The translations under genes were made by a program, and so were the position numbers. From Isoetes taiwanensis (lineage: Eukaryota; Streptophyta; Lycopodiopsida; Isoetales; Isoetaceae), in NCBI GenBank assembly GCA_021234155.1, contig JAJEKV010000049.1, positions 10,764,292-10,828,291 on the forward strand: a stretch of DNA of 64,000 nt, read 5' to 3'. Below the pieces are notes generated by a model that was not told the origin of the DNA, ran no database searches, and saw nothing but the letters and a program-made list of their open reading frames with translations. Each line of letters opens with the position of its first letter. Within the stretch, counting starts at the first letter, position 1. Shown in pieces: positions 23,331 to 34,527 of the stretch.

Positions 23331-25368
23331 GTCCCTATATAGAGCAACTTCGGCATGCTCGGAACCAGTGGATTGAATATGGGAAGCCAATGCCTACCAG
23401 ACAGGGCCAGTCCAAAAGCGCTGAATTCAAGTTGCTGGAAAGGACACTTAGTCAAACTATAATACAGGACAAGACCAAGAGCACCAGATCAAAGAAAAAA
23501 AAAGGAGATGAAAAGGGTGATGCTGCCGAAGAACCAACTGTACCCAAGGATGCCTGCAAGATAGTTTTTGCTTCAGATCCCGTTTGGGAGAAATGGAATG
23601 AATTCAGGGGCGCCCTACGTGGAGAAGAAGTTGCCGTATTCACAAGGAAGATTTCCTCCCGCTTGACACATCAATTTTTGATATCCGTTATAACAGAGAT
23701 GAGGAAGGCCCAGATTGGAAGATCAAGAACTCATCTCAATCTGGATAGATTAATAAAAAGGAAATCCTTTACAAGAAAACCTCAGCAACAAAGGCTATGG
23801 AATCCTTTGAAGATGCATGCGACGAGCTGAAGAATATTAGAGTGCTCAAGAAGGCAGTTGGTGAGGAATTGCAAAGGCTTACATCAGAGTGGTCATTGTC
23901 GGAGTTAGGACTAATGCAAAAGTATAATGTCTCCAACGACGACCTAAAGAAGTATGTATTTTGGTCCAAGGACTTTGTCAAGCGGCCAGGTTGAAGAACG
24001 CGTTGCAAAGATCGATGGGATTCACACAAAAGTTGCATCCGACTTGAAACGAAAAGTCGCGTTGGTGAAGCGGAACCGGAGATGGAATCCACATTTTTTA
24101 TCAAGTGTCCACCGGTTTCAAGTGTGCGTTGCCGAAGTGGGTGAAGGTCCTCATGATATCACACTCTTAGGTGCTTGATAGCCGAGGCCGATGGTCACTT
24201 TCGAAGACTATAATACATTCTTCAACATATGCAAGTGGTTGCACGTGCGTAAAATGAATTACACAATCGTCACTATATGTCCCTCCGACATGTCCTATGC
24301 ATATGCTCTAAGTGCTGCAAATGACTTAGAATGCGTGAAAGTCATCGACGAAGTGATCCTCATAGATGAAAACAAGGACAATGACTTCAAAGACGACAAG
24401 TAAAATTTCTCATGTGCTTATTATTATGATAGCCATGATGGATGATAAGGAATATGAAAGGCTTAAGGGAAAAGCGGATGGAGAGAAACTAGCATGGCGG
24501 TGCTATCAGGTTAGATGAATGCATCACTGTGGAACGTCTTCTATCCGAGCAAGAAGACAAGGGGAAGGTCTGTCAAGGTCGTGGAAGAGTTAGAGGAGGA
24601 AGAGGAGGATGAGGAAAAAAATCGAGGGCGACCCGGTTCTTGTGGGCCACATTAAGTATGAGCTCCTAACTTCACATAAGGGGAAGCTAAACAAGAACGG
24701 GTTCTCTATGGATCTTTCCGTAGATCTCATTGAAGCATTTTGTCCATTGGGAACAACTTGGGAACTTTACGTTGGAGGTTACATCGGTAGAGAAGCTTTG
24801 AAGTTAGCAAGGAAATGCCAGGGGCGTCGTCTCCGATGATCGAGCCGTAAATTTTGGACCTCTTCTTTGAGAAAGTACTAGAGGAAGCCCCTAGGGGACC
24901 AATCAAATGTGCAAAAACAAAGCTTCTAGCTCTAAGGCGAAATACCTTCAGATTTGCTTAAGGAACGGAGATTCTCGAGATGGGCATTGCGTGGCTCCAA
25001 CTTCATGGATGACATGGGCGAAAGGTGCAGATCTCCAAGTACCTATCGACATGCCTGTGAACATTCTTGGCCCCGAAAATATAGACCAAGATGACAATGC
25101 CAAGGATGATGATAATAACAATCTTGATGATGAAGGACCCCAAATCTGATAACACTAGCGGGGTTAAGCGTAAAGAGTAATGAACTATCAAGCGTAGTTC
25201 ACACTGTAGATCTCAACCCGATGTGGTTGGTGCTTCTAGCGAGGCCCGGAGGCAAGTCGGAATAAAGATGCAAGGGATGAAGAGAACACGGAATGATGAA
25301 GGCGAAAGGTATCGTGACAATATTCCTTTTTTTGATATCCATGCATTTTTCAAACTAGAAGCTTATAG

Positions 25369-25462
25369 AAATCGCTACCGCTAGCGATTTGGAGTTTCCT
25401 AGAGCATACTTTTGAATTATGTTGACATGCATCATTCATGAAATCGGCGCTGGCGGCGTTTT
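25369..25462. repeat. Two diverged palindromes in copy A
   Basis: AAATCGCTACCGCTAGCGATTT (shown in pieces: arm AAATCGCTA, arm TAGCGATTT) at 25369-25390 and a GGCGCTGGCGGCG variant at 25441-25462. They lie between the methyltransferase-like and FCP1-like coding blocks, probably in an intron. The first keeps symmetry while changing sequence, which hints that symmetry matters. Confidence 0.6.
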
Positions 25463-26049
25463 GTTTTCCATTTCTTTCATCTCATACGTTATTGTTCTCC
25501 TTACGAGAAATGATTTGGCTTCCCCAAAAGTAAATTCTTTGATTTGAATGGTGTGCTATGTAGAGCGTTACCTAAAACAGCGTTTGAAAAGTCATGGTAT
25601 GCGCAACAACCATTTGAGACATCATTACCAAATATGTTTACCCGCCCTTTATCCGAAGGAGATGTTGGACCAGGCCTTCATTCTGTTTTGTTGTGCAATT
25701 TGGTCATCCATGGAGCATAGAAATATCACCGAGGGATGTTTTGAAAGTAGTGCACGAGCTAAATAGAAATTGGGCCCATCCGGGATCAAAGCAAATGTGC
25801 TTCATTCACAAACCCTAAAGAACCGACGGGTAAAAAGATATTTGTGAAATGCTTTATGCAACATGATGGATGCCCTAGGTGTTGAGGATAAGGAAGGCAT
25901 AATCATTGTGGATGATGGCGCTCTAAAGTGTTGCTTCAATCGATCCACGATCATTGAATCCATGCATCCTATCATCCTCAAGATTTTGACAAAGATGACT
26001 TCTGCTTTTTGTTAGTGTCCCAAAAGAAATAACTTCGGGAAAAAAATCG

Positions 26050-26991
26050 GTCAAAGAGATACACACACTATACCCACACCTTGATCGGACAGGGAAATTG
26101 ACAGGGAACTTGAGAAAATCGCCCTAGAAAGGGAACTTTTTGATATATATGTATACGGAAATACACTTTCCAAAAAGTTTTGAATATGAAATATACTTTA
26201 TACTGAAGGTTTTGAATATATATTGTGTTCTTTTTATCAGCATTATTGGTTACAATGCGTATTATTTTTTTTATATTATGTGTACGGTTTGTTATACTTG
26301 CAATAATTTGTAGGTATATACTTGTCAATAATTTTGGTGTGTATAAATAGGTATGCATGAAATAGCCCCGAATCGGCTTGGTCTCCGCCTTCTCCCTTGT
26401 TATTATGGCACATTCTATTACCTCGCAAGATGAACCATGCGGACCTCTGCCGCAGTGCCGCGAGCTAGAAATAGAACTTCGGGCGCTTGATGTCGCTGCT
26501 ATGAATCCCGGTCCGCTTCTATCCCGATCCCTTTGATGTTGTAATCCATCTTATATGGAATCCGAGCATGGTTTCTTCATGATCGACAGATCTCGTGACC
26601 GCTGCGGCGCCGAGGGACGATGAATCGATTAGTTTTGTAGTTTATGTTCTATTGTAATCGTTATTTATGCAAATCGTCGGCGCACGCCGCCGATTTGGAA
26701 CCACGAAAAAATCTCTTTTTGTAGCAACTTGCTTGTTGTTATTTACTCGTAAAGCTTTACAATTTCATTGTTTAGATTTCGTTGTCGTCCGTGAATGTGC
26801 GAATTAATAGGCAATTTCCTGCTTTTTCAACTGCCTACATTCTGTCATAATATGGGTCATTTGCATCGAATATTTGAATGCCTTTGCATTTTCACATAAA
26901 ATGCATATTCCCAGCCCGAAAATAAAGTGCAAAAGTGTGGTTAATTCAATATAATGGTCAATAAAAGGCTTATACGGCGCGATTTTGGAAT
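26050..26991. other. 3' non-coding region of copy A
   Basis: AT-rich sequence between the FCP1-like block and the right terminal repeat. It includes a palindrome variant at 26671-26696 and a short segment at 26360-26640 with a coding-like look but frame breaks. No independent gene is recognised. Confidence 0.5.
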
Positions 26992-27024
26992 AGACATAAT
27001 CCCAATTTAATTGAATGATGGTTG
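26992..27024 (-). repeat. Terminal inverted repeat, right end
   Basis: Reverse complement of the 33-bp sequence at 3939-3971, without mismatch that I can see. The inner flank (TTGGAATAG on the plus strand) matches the inner flank of 27269-27301 and not that of 3939-3971, so this is the right-end type. Confidence 0.75.
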
Positions 27025-27268
27025 AGGGACTACCACTATAAACTTGGCTAAAAAAAGTTGAGACTTGAAACCTTCATGATGAAGTAGAATTAAAAGTTAT
27101 TTTTTCTTCTCTTAAAAGGTTCAAGTCAAATGCTTTTAAAAAGGAAAATCAATGAGAGCATAGAGTTCACGAATTGTAGACATAGGCTACCTATAGAGAG
27201 AATTCTAAACCCTAAGTATAATGTCGAATGCACTAAAAGAGGGTAGTGAAAAAGCCACTAGGAAGGTA
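27025..27268. other. Spacer between tail-to-tail transposon ends
   Basis: 244 bp of AT-rich sequence with no gene separates two right-type ends facing each other. It is probably the original target DNA between two insertions, or the loop of an inversion. Confidence 0.6.
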
Positions 27269-30150
27269 CAACCATCATTCAATTAAATTGGGATTATGTC
27301 TATTCCAAAATCGCGCCGTATAAGCCTTTTATTGACCATTATATTGAATTAACCACACTTTTGCACTTTATTTTCGGGCTAGGAAGATGCATTTTGTGTT
27401 GAAATGGAAAGGCCTTCAAATATTCGATGCAAATCACCCATATTATGACAGAATGTTGGCAATATAAAAAGTAGGAAATTGCTTATTATTTTGTACCATC
27501 ACAGACGACAACGAAATCTATAGATTGAAATTTTAGTGCTTTACGAATAAATAACGGCAAGCAAGTTGCTACAAAACATAGATTTTCGTGGTTCAAATCG
27601 CGAGTGGCGCAATTTCATTGGCATAAATATAGCATTATAATAGAATATAAACGAAAAAAACTAATCTGATCCATCGTCGACAGGCGCTCCGGAGGTAATA
27701 GAATGTGCCATAATAACAAGAAGCAGGCGGAGGTCGAAGCCGATGGTTTGGCAATTTTATGCATATCTATTTATACACACCTGACGGTATATACATACAA
27801 ATTATTGCAAGTATAGCAAACCATACACATAATATAATAATACAATACGTACACAGTACCAATAATGCTGCTACAAGAACACAATATATATTCAAAACCT
27901 TTCGTATAAAGTATATTTCATATTCAAAACTTTTATGGAAAGTGTATTTCCGGTATACATATATATCAAAAGAGTTCCCTTTCTAGAACAATTTTCTCAA
28001 GATCCCTGTCAATTTCCCCTGTCCGATCAAGTTATGGGTATAGTGTTTGTATCTCTTCTACCGTTTTCCCCCGAAGCTATTTCTTGCATGACACCAATGA
28101 AACTTAGCGTAAAATCATCTCGTGGTAACCATATCGGATGATAGGATGGTGGATTTAGTGATCAGGATTTGAAGCAACACTTCAAGGTCATCATCAACTA
28201 TAATGATGCCTTCCTTCTCCCGAGCGTTTCAAGTCATCCATCACGTCGCTCAAGCATTTCACAAATATATTTTTACCCGCCGGATCCTTCGAAGTTTTAA
28301 ATGACTTACATTTGCTCGATCCCAAAAACGGATGCCCAATCTTTATGTAATTCAGAACTACTCTCAAAACTTCCTGTATATTTCTATTCTCCATCGACGA
28401 CCAAATTGCACAACGAAATAAAGTGAAAGCTTGGTCTAACATCTCCTTCAGATACGGCCGCGGATATACCCATTTCGTACGTGTCTCAAATGGTTTCTGT
28501 GCATACCACGATAGGTCGAATGTTGCTTTAGGTAACGTTTTGCAGAGCACTCCATTCAAATCGAACACAAGAATTTTGGAGGAAACCGGTTTAGGTTTCT
28601 AATAAGAAAGCACACACTTGTGAGACAAGGAAAAAGAAAATTGAAATCGCGCCTGGCGCGATTTTCATTTCTGATTGAAGAACATACCGTTCTAGTTCCT
28701 GTTCAACTTCCGCAATGATGAGCTTACTCTCGGTTGTCTTCGGTCTGCCAGAAGTGTCAACCACATCACTTAGTGTTTGAACTATGGTTGATACTTCATT
28801 ACTCTTTATGCTAACCTGACTAGAGCTTTCCGATTCCACTGTATCATCTTGGATTTTGTCTTCTTGGTTTGTGTTCTCTACATCCCCTTCCGTCAGATTT
28901 TCATATGTGATTGGAAGTATAGGCACGATCTCGGCCGCATAGTTAGCCGGCTGGTTGTCGAAATTCATCTTTATCTGCTCTATCTGCTTTCTCATGTCCT
29001 CCCGCTCTTTAGCCAGGTCTGGAGGTAATTCGGCCTTAGAGGTGGAAGCATTATTTCTTGCACTACCTATCGGACCCCTAGGTGCCAACTCTAGCACTTT
29101 TTCGAAAAAAAAATCAAGGAAGTCCTTGGTTTGACTATCAGATACCACACTTTGGCATTTCCTAGCTAGCTTCAGAGCTTCCCGACCGACATAACCTCCA
29201 ACATGAAACTCCCAACACGTGAACTCTAAAGGGCAGAAGGCTTCAATCAGAAAACTCGAAAGGACCAAAGAAAACCCGCACTTATTCAGCCTTTCCTTAT
29301 CCTTACCGCCAAGAGCTCATACTTGATTGGTGAATTAAGGACATGGTCGACCCAGTTTTCTTCTTCCTCTTCCTCTTCGTCCTCTATAAGACCCACATCC
29401 ACATCTGCAATCCCTTTCCCTTTGTCTTCAGCATTGGATTCGACATAAAAAACATTCTTCACTAGGGGTTCATCTAGCCAATAGCAACGCCAAGCAATCT
29501 TCTCACCTTCCGGTTTCCCCGAGTCTTTCATATTCTTTATCATCCATAATGGCTATCATAAGGACTAGCACATGTGAGATCTTAGTTTCGCATCAACTCA
29601 CTATCTTTGTTTTCATCTATCATTACCGCTTGCCTCATCACTTTAATGCATTCGAGATCATTTGCGGCAGATAGTGCATATCGTGGGGACATGCCTGAGT
29701 GGCAAACCCGCCACGATAGTATAATGCATCTCGGGCCGAAAACCACCGCGATGTGTTGACGAAGGTGTCAGAATCATCTTGTGTCCATCTCGTACACGGC
29801 TATCAAGAACAAATAGAGTGATGTCAGTTGGCCCATCACCCACGTCTGGTATGACACACTTATAACCAGTGGACACCTTATAGAAAAAAGGAGACTCCTC
29901 TTCTGGCGTCTGTTTCACCAATGCAACTTTTCTTTTTAGGTCAGACGCCACTTTCGTGTGAATCCCCTTTAGAGTTGCCACATTCTTCACCTTTTGCTGC
30001 TTCACAAAATCTTTTGACCAAAACACATATTTCTTAATATCATCATTAGATACGTTGTACTTTTGCATTAAGCCTATCTCTGATAACATGAAGTCTCCTG
30101 TAAGCCTTTGTAGTTTTTCGCCAACAGCCTTTTTCAGGACTTTCGCCAAC
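27269..30150 (-). mobile_element. Second, truncated copy of the proposed TIR transposon
   Basis: It starts with the 33-bp terminal repeat (27269-27301), continues with the same right-end sequence as element 3939-27024 in inverse orientation, and carries copy B of the multi-domain gene. Homology stops near 30150, at about the position of 23830 in copy A. No left-type end is visible to the right, so the copy is truncated. Confidence 0.7.
28150..30150 (-). pseudogene. Multi-domain transposon gene, copy B, C-terminal half
   Basis: Better preserved than copy A: frames of 163, 85, 225 and 124 codons follow each other on the minus strand. The first has LMQKYNVSNDDIKKYVFWSK and VIPDVGDGPTDITLFVLDSR. 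The third has LIEAFCPLEFTCWEFHVGGY then GREALKLARKCQSVVSDSQT, the methyltransferase-like motif, with an acidic/helical tail. The fourth starts MFDLNGVLCKTLPKATFDLS, with YPRPYLKEMLDQAF and CAIWSSMENRNI, which fit the FCP1/NIF phosphatase fold (motif I D-L-N-G-V, where Asn replaces the second Asp). A palindrome at 28644-28664 lies in a probable intron between the last two. N-terminal exons are missing. Confidence 0.6.
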
Positions 30151-30159
30151 AGCTAGATG

Positions 30160-31239
30160 TCTACCAGAAGAGAGCAGGATTCGAATATCTTGCTTGCTTT
30201 TGGAGGCCCTATTCTGATACCAATGGTCTGACTATCATAGCCCCCTGCCATTGACACAAAATTAAAGTTCTTGGGCTGCTTACAGTGTAATTCCACCCTT
30301 AACTTCATTGAATAAAACAGAGACGACAAAGGTTCCTCCAGTTTAATTCATATGTTTAATTTCTGTAGTTTTCTTCTATGCTTTCTGTTCTGTTTCTGGT
30401 GTTTTACCCAACAATCCCTGTGCTTGATCCATAAAAACACTTTGCCTTTTTGGTTTGCTTAGCTAGCTGTCATTGTAAACAAATTTAACGTCTCATTTTC
30501 AAGTTCTAACAAGGCATCTGAATAATTCTGCCAAGCTTTTAACTTTATGGTGACAGATTCCTATCTTCTGGTTAAGACTTTTGGTTAAGACAGATAAATG
30601 CTTTTGGTTAAGACCGAATCCTATCTTCCTCAGTACTATGTTCTCAGAGGCTTAAAAGCTAGAATAAAATCTAACCAATTACAAGTACAATTGCTTACAC
30701 CTTATGGTCCAGCCAGGCGGCAAAAACGCTTTACCCGAGATAGGCCTATAGCTTAACAAGTTGGGTCTTGACGACATACAATAAGATAAGTTGCCGGGCC
30801 AATAGCTATTCTCGAAATCCAAAGGATAAACACAAGGCGATGTGGACTGTAACGCTAATAAGGGACATGCGGCCCTAAAAGAGCCCACGTAGTAGATTGT
30901 ATTTAAGAGGATACAAAGAAGCAAAGGCCTGGGTAAAAACAGAGCTACACTTACAAGCAAGAAGCGGCTATGGCGGCATCCATATTGGGATGCCGAACCG
31001 CCTTTGGATCAGCAGCAAAGATGAGAGCACACTAATCCGGGCGAGTGTTTTCTCAAATTCCTCAAGTCTCAACAAAAATCTCAACAAGGAGGAGCATTCA
31101 TTTAGGTCTGGCAGTGAAATGGAGCAATGGCGCCAGATTTAGGGCTTTATCCGCCATAGCCGATCGACGCCCTGCGGTTCCGGGCCGGAAGAAGCTGCGA
31201 TTGAAGCGGGGGATTGAAGAGGGGACTAGTTTCAGCTTT
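30160..31239. other. Unassigned flank
   Basis: No convincing gene. Around 30210 the minus strand reads CATTGGTATCAGAAT, similar to an initiator-Met primer site, but no LTR terminus abuts it. An ATG-led short frame at 31119 (MEQWRQI) is interrupted at once. Confidence 0.4.
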
Positions 31240-32783
31240 TGTGACATCCCCTACTGCGTGATACCGGTGCACTCACCGTGATACAAAACAGAGTTCATCC
31301 CCTATACCAGCTCCATACTGATACAGGGCCCTCCACATATCACTGCACCCGTAAGGAGTCCCCGTGGGAAGAGTGAATGGGTCATTTTACCCCTGCCTCC
31401 CTCGTGGCCTACCTAGTCGGAAGCGTAAACATACACGCCAGTATACAACATAACCACATATCCACCTCGAAGGGTGGTCCATCAACATCTGCATAGACAA
31501 AGATCAGCACAATACATATGGGGAATCCTACCCAAGGCTCAGACTCGAAGGGATGACTGACGGCTTGGGTCCCCGAGTTCATTGGGCATGAATTCATGGC
31601 AATGGATTTGGGCGGCATAAGAACATGGCTTAGGGTTGTCCACTCCATCCGCCCCTCCTATGCACACTTTGCAGAGTAGGTTGAAAAGTGTTGGGACCTC
31701 ACTGTAGCCCCCAGTTCGATAGGGATCACTCCCTCCAGAGGTCTACATGCTGACTCAAGGTGACTAGAGGGCCACTGCCCTTATTCGACCGAACCCACTG
31801 GAAGGTGAACACCACCCCACGGGTGTCGAGCCCATGCCTTGCCCGCACTCAGTGGCAAGCCATTAGACCTAGTCACAATGATCCCCGGTAGGCCTTACAC
31901 ACCAGAGGGATCGTTCAAGAGTCAGAACACGAACCTCCTTCTTAGCCAGTCTGGCCCCTTCACCCACAACCAGGTGTGGATCTTGTACACATGCCGAATC
32001 TACAGTGTGCTAGAGAGGCTAATCTAGGAGCATCTACTACCAAGCTTCGTGTCTCTACCCCCTTCCCAATACAAGGAGTTCACAGAGGTACATCATCCAT
32101 ATACATCACGCTGAGAACTAAAGAACTAGATCTAATCTATATCATAGAGTTAGGTTCTTTTAGTTAGCGCCCCGTATCCTCGAGAATCTAAATGGTTGAA
32201 AGCTATGGGCAATTTAATAGGCTAAACCTACCGATACAATGACCGAAAGACGGGTTTAGGCTATTAAATTGACTAAATACCCATCCTTGGGTGGCTCCTC
32301 CCGACTGAAGTTCCACCATCCTGCTGAACCGCTTGAAGATGGAGCTAACAAGGAAAAACTAATGGTGCAATTCGCCGCATGAGTCCGGGAGGCGCTTTTG
32401 ACCCATTGAGTGAGCAAAACAGAGCTCTAAAACCCTATGGACGAAAAAAATGGCAAGTTAGGGTTTCCCCTAACCTAAATAGACAAGGGGTTAGGGTTAG
32501 GGTTTCCAATTATCCCTTAAGCATGTGGGATAATTGGGTATGGCCCACTTGCCTTTAATGGCTAGGTGGCATAAAGGTGTGCACATGGGAAAATGTGCAC
32601 CTAGATAAATGTGCACATTAGTAAATGTGCACATTAATAAATGCACATACCTTTGCAAGTTGCCCCCTAGGGGCTACCCGCCTAGCTACACGCTTCGTAC
32701 ACGTCACGTGGGTGGCGGTAATGCGCTGATTTTTAGGCAAAGACATAATGCCTTTGGGGTCATCGTCGCGGCCGAACGCCACA
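31240..32783 (-). repeat. LTR of a second gypsy family
   Basis: Starts TGTGACATCCCC and ends GAACGCCACA followed by TTCTCCCCACCTTG. The ends, the CCTCGAAGGGTGGTCCATCA block and the GGGTTAGGGTTAGGGTTT block are shared with the LTRs of elements 1 and 2, while the rest differs. Orientation is minus, as a polypurine-like tract (read on minus: CAAGGTGGGGAGAA) sits at its right edge. The length is 1544 bp. A partner LTR is not seen, so this is a 3' LTR plus a little interior. Confidence 0.7.
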
Positions 32784-33900
32784 TTCTCCCCACCTTGAAA
32801 TGATGTCATCCCTCCAAAGATCGTGGGTCTCCCCACCTTGGAATCTTCCTAACCTGCAGTCAACTTGATGCATCCAATATGTTACTATTATACTTATTTA
32901 ATTATTAGGATTACCTTTAGGTAATATTTTTAGAACATTATTATGCCATTATTTTACTTAAATAACTTATCAATTGGCCACATCATTAAAACAAGTTACT
33001 CCATAATTTCACTTATCACGACATTTTAGTTTATCAAAATTTTAATATTTCATACATATAATTATCCTTCGAGGTACTCTTCATTCCTTGCAACACATTC
33101 CAACAAAATTTGTGTTGCAAGTCTTCGTAGCTCGACCTCCTTGCCTTCCTGAGCTTCTATTGGCTGCTGTGTCGACACTACGTTAGTACCATCATTTTAA
33201 TTAATTAATAAATTTTCATTATATGGTGACCACCCCACCTATCTACATGAATGCATGGCTAATCTCCTACGCGTAGGAAGAGGATGATTCTTCCATCGTG
33301 GGCCGTGGAGACAAGTGCCTATAATGCCTATATGCCGCCATGTCTACACCTTTAGTTGCCCAACGTGGAGGATAGGGTCCTTCCCGTATATGGGGCGTGA
33401 AGGACAGATTCCTCCTATTAAAGCATATATGGGGCTAGAGGTGCTTTTCCTATCAATGCATCCCTCATTGACCTCCTTTCTTCGAGGTCGCCTACTCGCG
33501 GGAACGTAAGTAGACTTTCTAAGGGCGATTCCATTAACGCCAATAAAGTTAAATTGAGTATCGCCTAGCAATAGGAAATGGCCACATCATCAACTAACCT
33601 TTACGTTGATATTCCACTATGCCTGGAAGTTGTGCTCCAATCGCTGATGTGGAATTGCCAAAACGTAACCTTATTGACGACCTCTCTTGCCCGGCAGTTT
33701 AACTGCCGAAAGTGATGATACGAAGCCACGCTTCCCTACCCGCCAAAATTCTCCCGCAAAATCTAGTTCGTCTTGCTAGTTCTTCCTTTCGCCCGTGCCG
33801 ATCAACAATTGCTAGCCGGTTTGTAGACGATGGCACCGCTTCCCTCTAGAAGAAAGCTTGGGAGCCAACGAACCTCGTAAGATTTCTTCCGCCTTTTCCA
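32784..33900 (-). other. Probable 3' interior remnant of the second gypsy family
   Basis: After the tract at 32784 comes sequence with short minus-strand frames (for example ELRRLATQILLECVARNEEYL near 33080-33140), but nothing I recognise. No gene is called. Confidence 0.35.
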
Positions 33901-33949
33901 TTCTCATACCAATTCATAGGCTAAAGTAGCATTTTTTGATGTTGTGCAA

Positions 33950-34527
33950 TGAAGTTGCAGATTGAAATCGCTCATGAGACTCAAGAAGATCAACAGTCCT
34001 TTGTACTTCCTCAGACAACAAGGGTTTGCTGGTCCTCAAAAGCTTCCTTTGAGAAGATTCCCGCCAACCAATCCAGCCAATGCACCCTTCCATGGATTTC
34101 AAAGCAGCCCACATCCAAGCTATCCAACCCACCGCTCCTTTATAATTTCCATCCAATTTTTTTTCAGCCACCGTTTCCAAGATAAGGCTTATCGATCAAA
34201 CATGCCTCTTGCTAACTTTCCTACTGCTCACCAAGCAACTCCCGTTAATCCATTGCCAAACCAACTAGAAATTGCTAGTAACAAATCAAAAACGCGGCAA
34301 AGGCCAAATGCCACAAAACCTCGCAGATAAGGTTCCAAAGGCGTAAAGCAGAAAGGTTGTTCCAAGGCTTCCAAGAAGGAGGATAAAGATAAGTGGGCTA
34401 GATGGGATGATAAGTGGATCAGGCAGCTTATTCATGCTAGAGCTGAACTTCTTGATGACTTCAACAGGCCAAAACAAGGGAACCTCATGGAATTGTGGAC
34501 GAGAGTCCATAGGCGCAGCAGTTGTTG
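33950..34527 (+). pseudogene. Myb/SANT-like ORF, 5' part, cut by gypsy element 2
   Basis: A Pro/Asn-rich N-terminus (NPLPNQLEIASNKSKTRQRP), one stop codon (TAA at about 34328), then in the same frame a basic linker and WARWDDKWIRQLIHARAELL followed by NLMELWTRVHRR. This is the start of a trihelix/Myb-SANT DNA-binding domain like that in ORF1 of PIF/Harbinger transposons. The frame stops at the LTR of element 2 and continues in phase right of 50975. Confidence 0.6.
34523..34527. repeat. Target-site duplication of gypsy element 2 (TGTTG)
   Basis: TGTTG precedes the 3' LTR here and follows the 5' LTR at 50976-50980, as expected for a Ty3/gypsy integrase 5-bp duplication. Confidence 0.9.

Larger units (their letters stand above)
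21005..26030 (+). pseudogene. Multi-domain transposon gene, copy A: DGQHR, methyltransferase-like and FCP1-like segments
   Basis: Exon 1 (21005-21127) encodes an Arg/Gly-rich start (MASRGSGRGRGAGRGGRHQS) and ends at a plausible GT donor. Later frames give: a region with ADKYPLGLSFTHPVNANRLF; MIIDGQHSIEAQKILIKKAQ, a DGQHR-type motif as in ParB/DndB-like folds; after a 485-bp intron, a basic linker and a helical part (LMQKYNVSNDDLKKYVFWSK); CPSDMSYAYALSAANDLECV; LIEAFCPLGTTWELYVGGYI followed by GREALKLARKC, which resembles motif I (D-P-F-x-G-x-G-T-T) of N4/N6 amino-methyltransferases; and a C-terminal FCP1/NIF-like HAD segment. Many frameshifts make this copy inactive. The methyltransferase reading is tentative, as the catalytic (D/N)PP(Y/W) motif is not seen. 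Copy B at 28150-30150 is homologous. Confidence 0.55.
3939..27024. mobile_element. Proposed giant TIR DNA transposon, with nested gypsy element
   Basis: The two ends carry the same 33-bp sequence (starts CAACCATCATTCAATTAAAT) in inverted orientation, with no mismatch that I can see, at 3939-3971 and 26992-27024. Inside lie a DUF7869-type gene (-), a short exon-like ORF near 8.9 kb (+), and a long multi-domain gene with introns (+). About 15 copies of one GCGC palindrome are scattered in the non-coding parts. Removing the inserted gypsy element (10048-20661) leaves about 12.5 kb. No clear target-site duplication is visible (flanks ...CATGTA and AGGGAC...), so the two ends could belong to different insertions. 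The superfamily is not assigned; a DUF7869 protein would be the transposase candidate. Confidence 0.55.
23830..27024 (+). repeat. Left arm of large inverted duplication
   Basis: From about 23830 to 27024 this region is homologous, in inverted orientation, to 27269-30150. Matches include the last 350 bp around TTATTGACCATTATATTGAA, the AT-rich stretch 26068-26358 (against 27759-28060) and all three C-terminal coding blocks. The arms are diverged, so this is old or has decayed quickly. Confidence 0.85.

Noticed and set aside
30205-30225. Primer-binding-site-like TGGTATCAGAAT on the minus strand
   Set aside because: The last bases differ from the tRNA match and no LTR terminus adjoins it.
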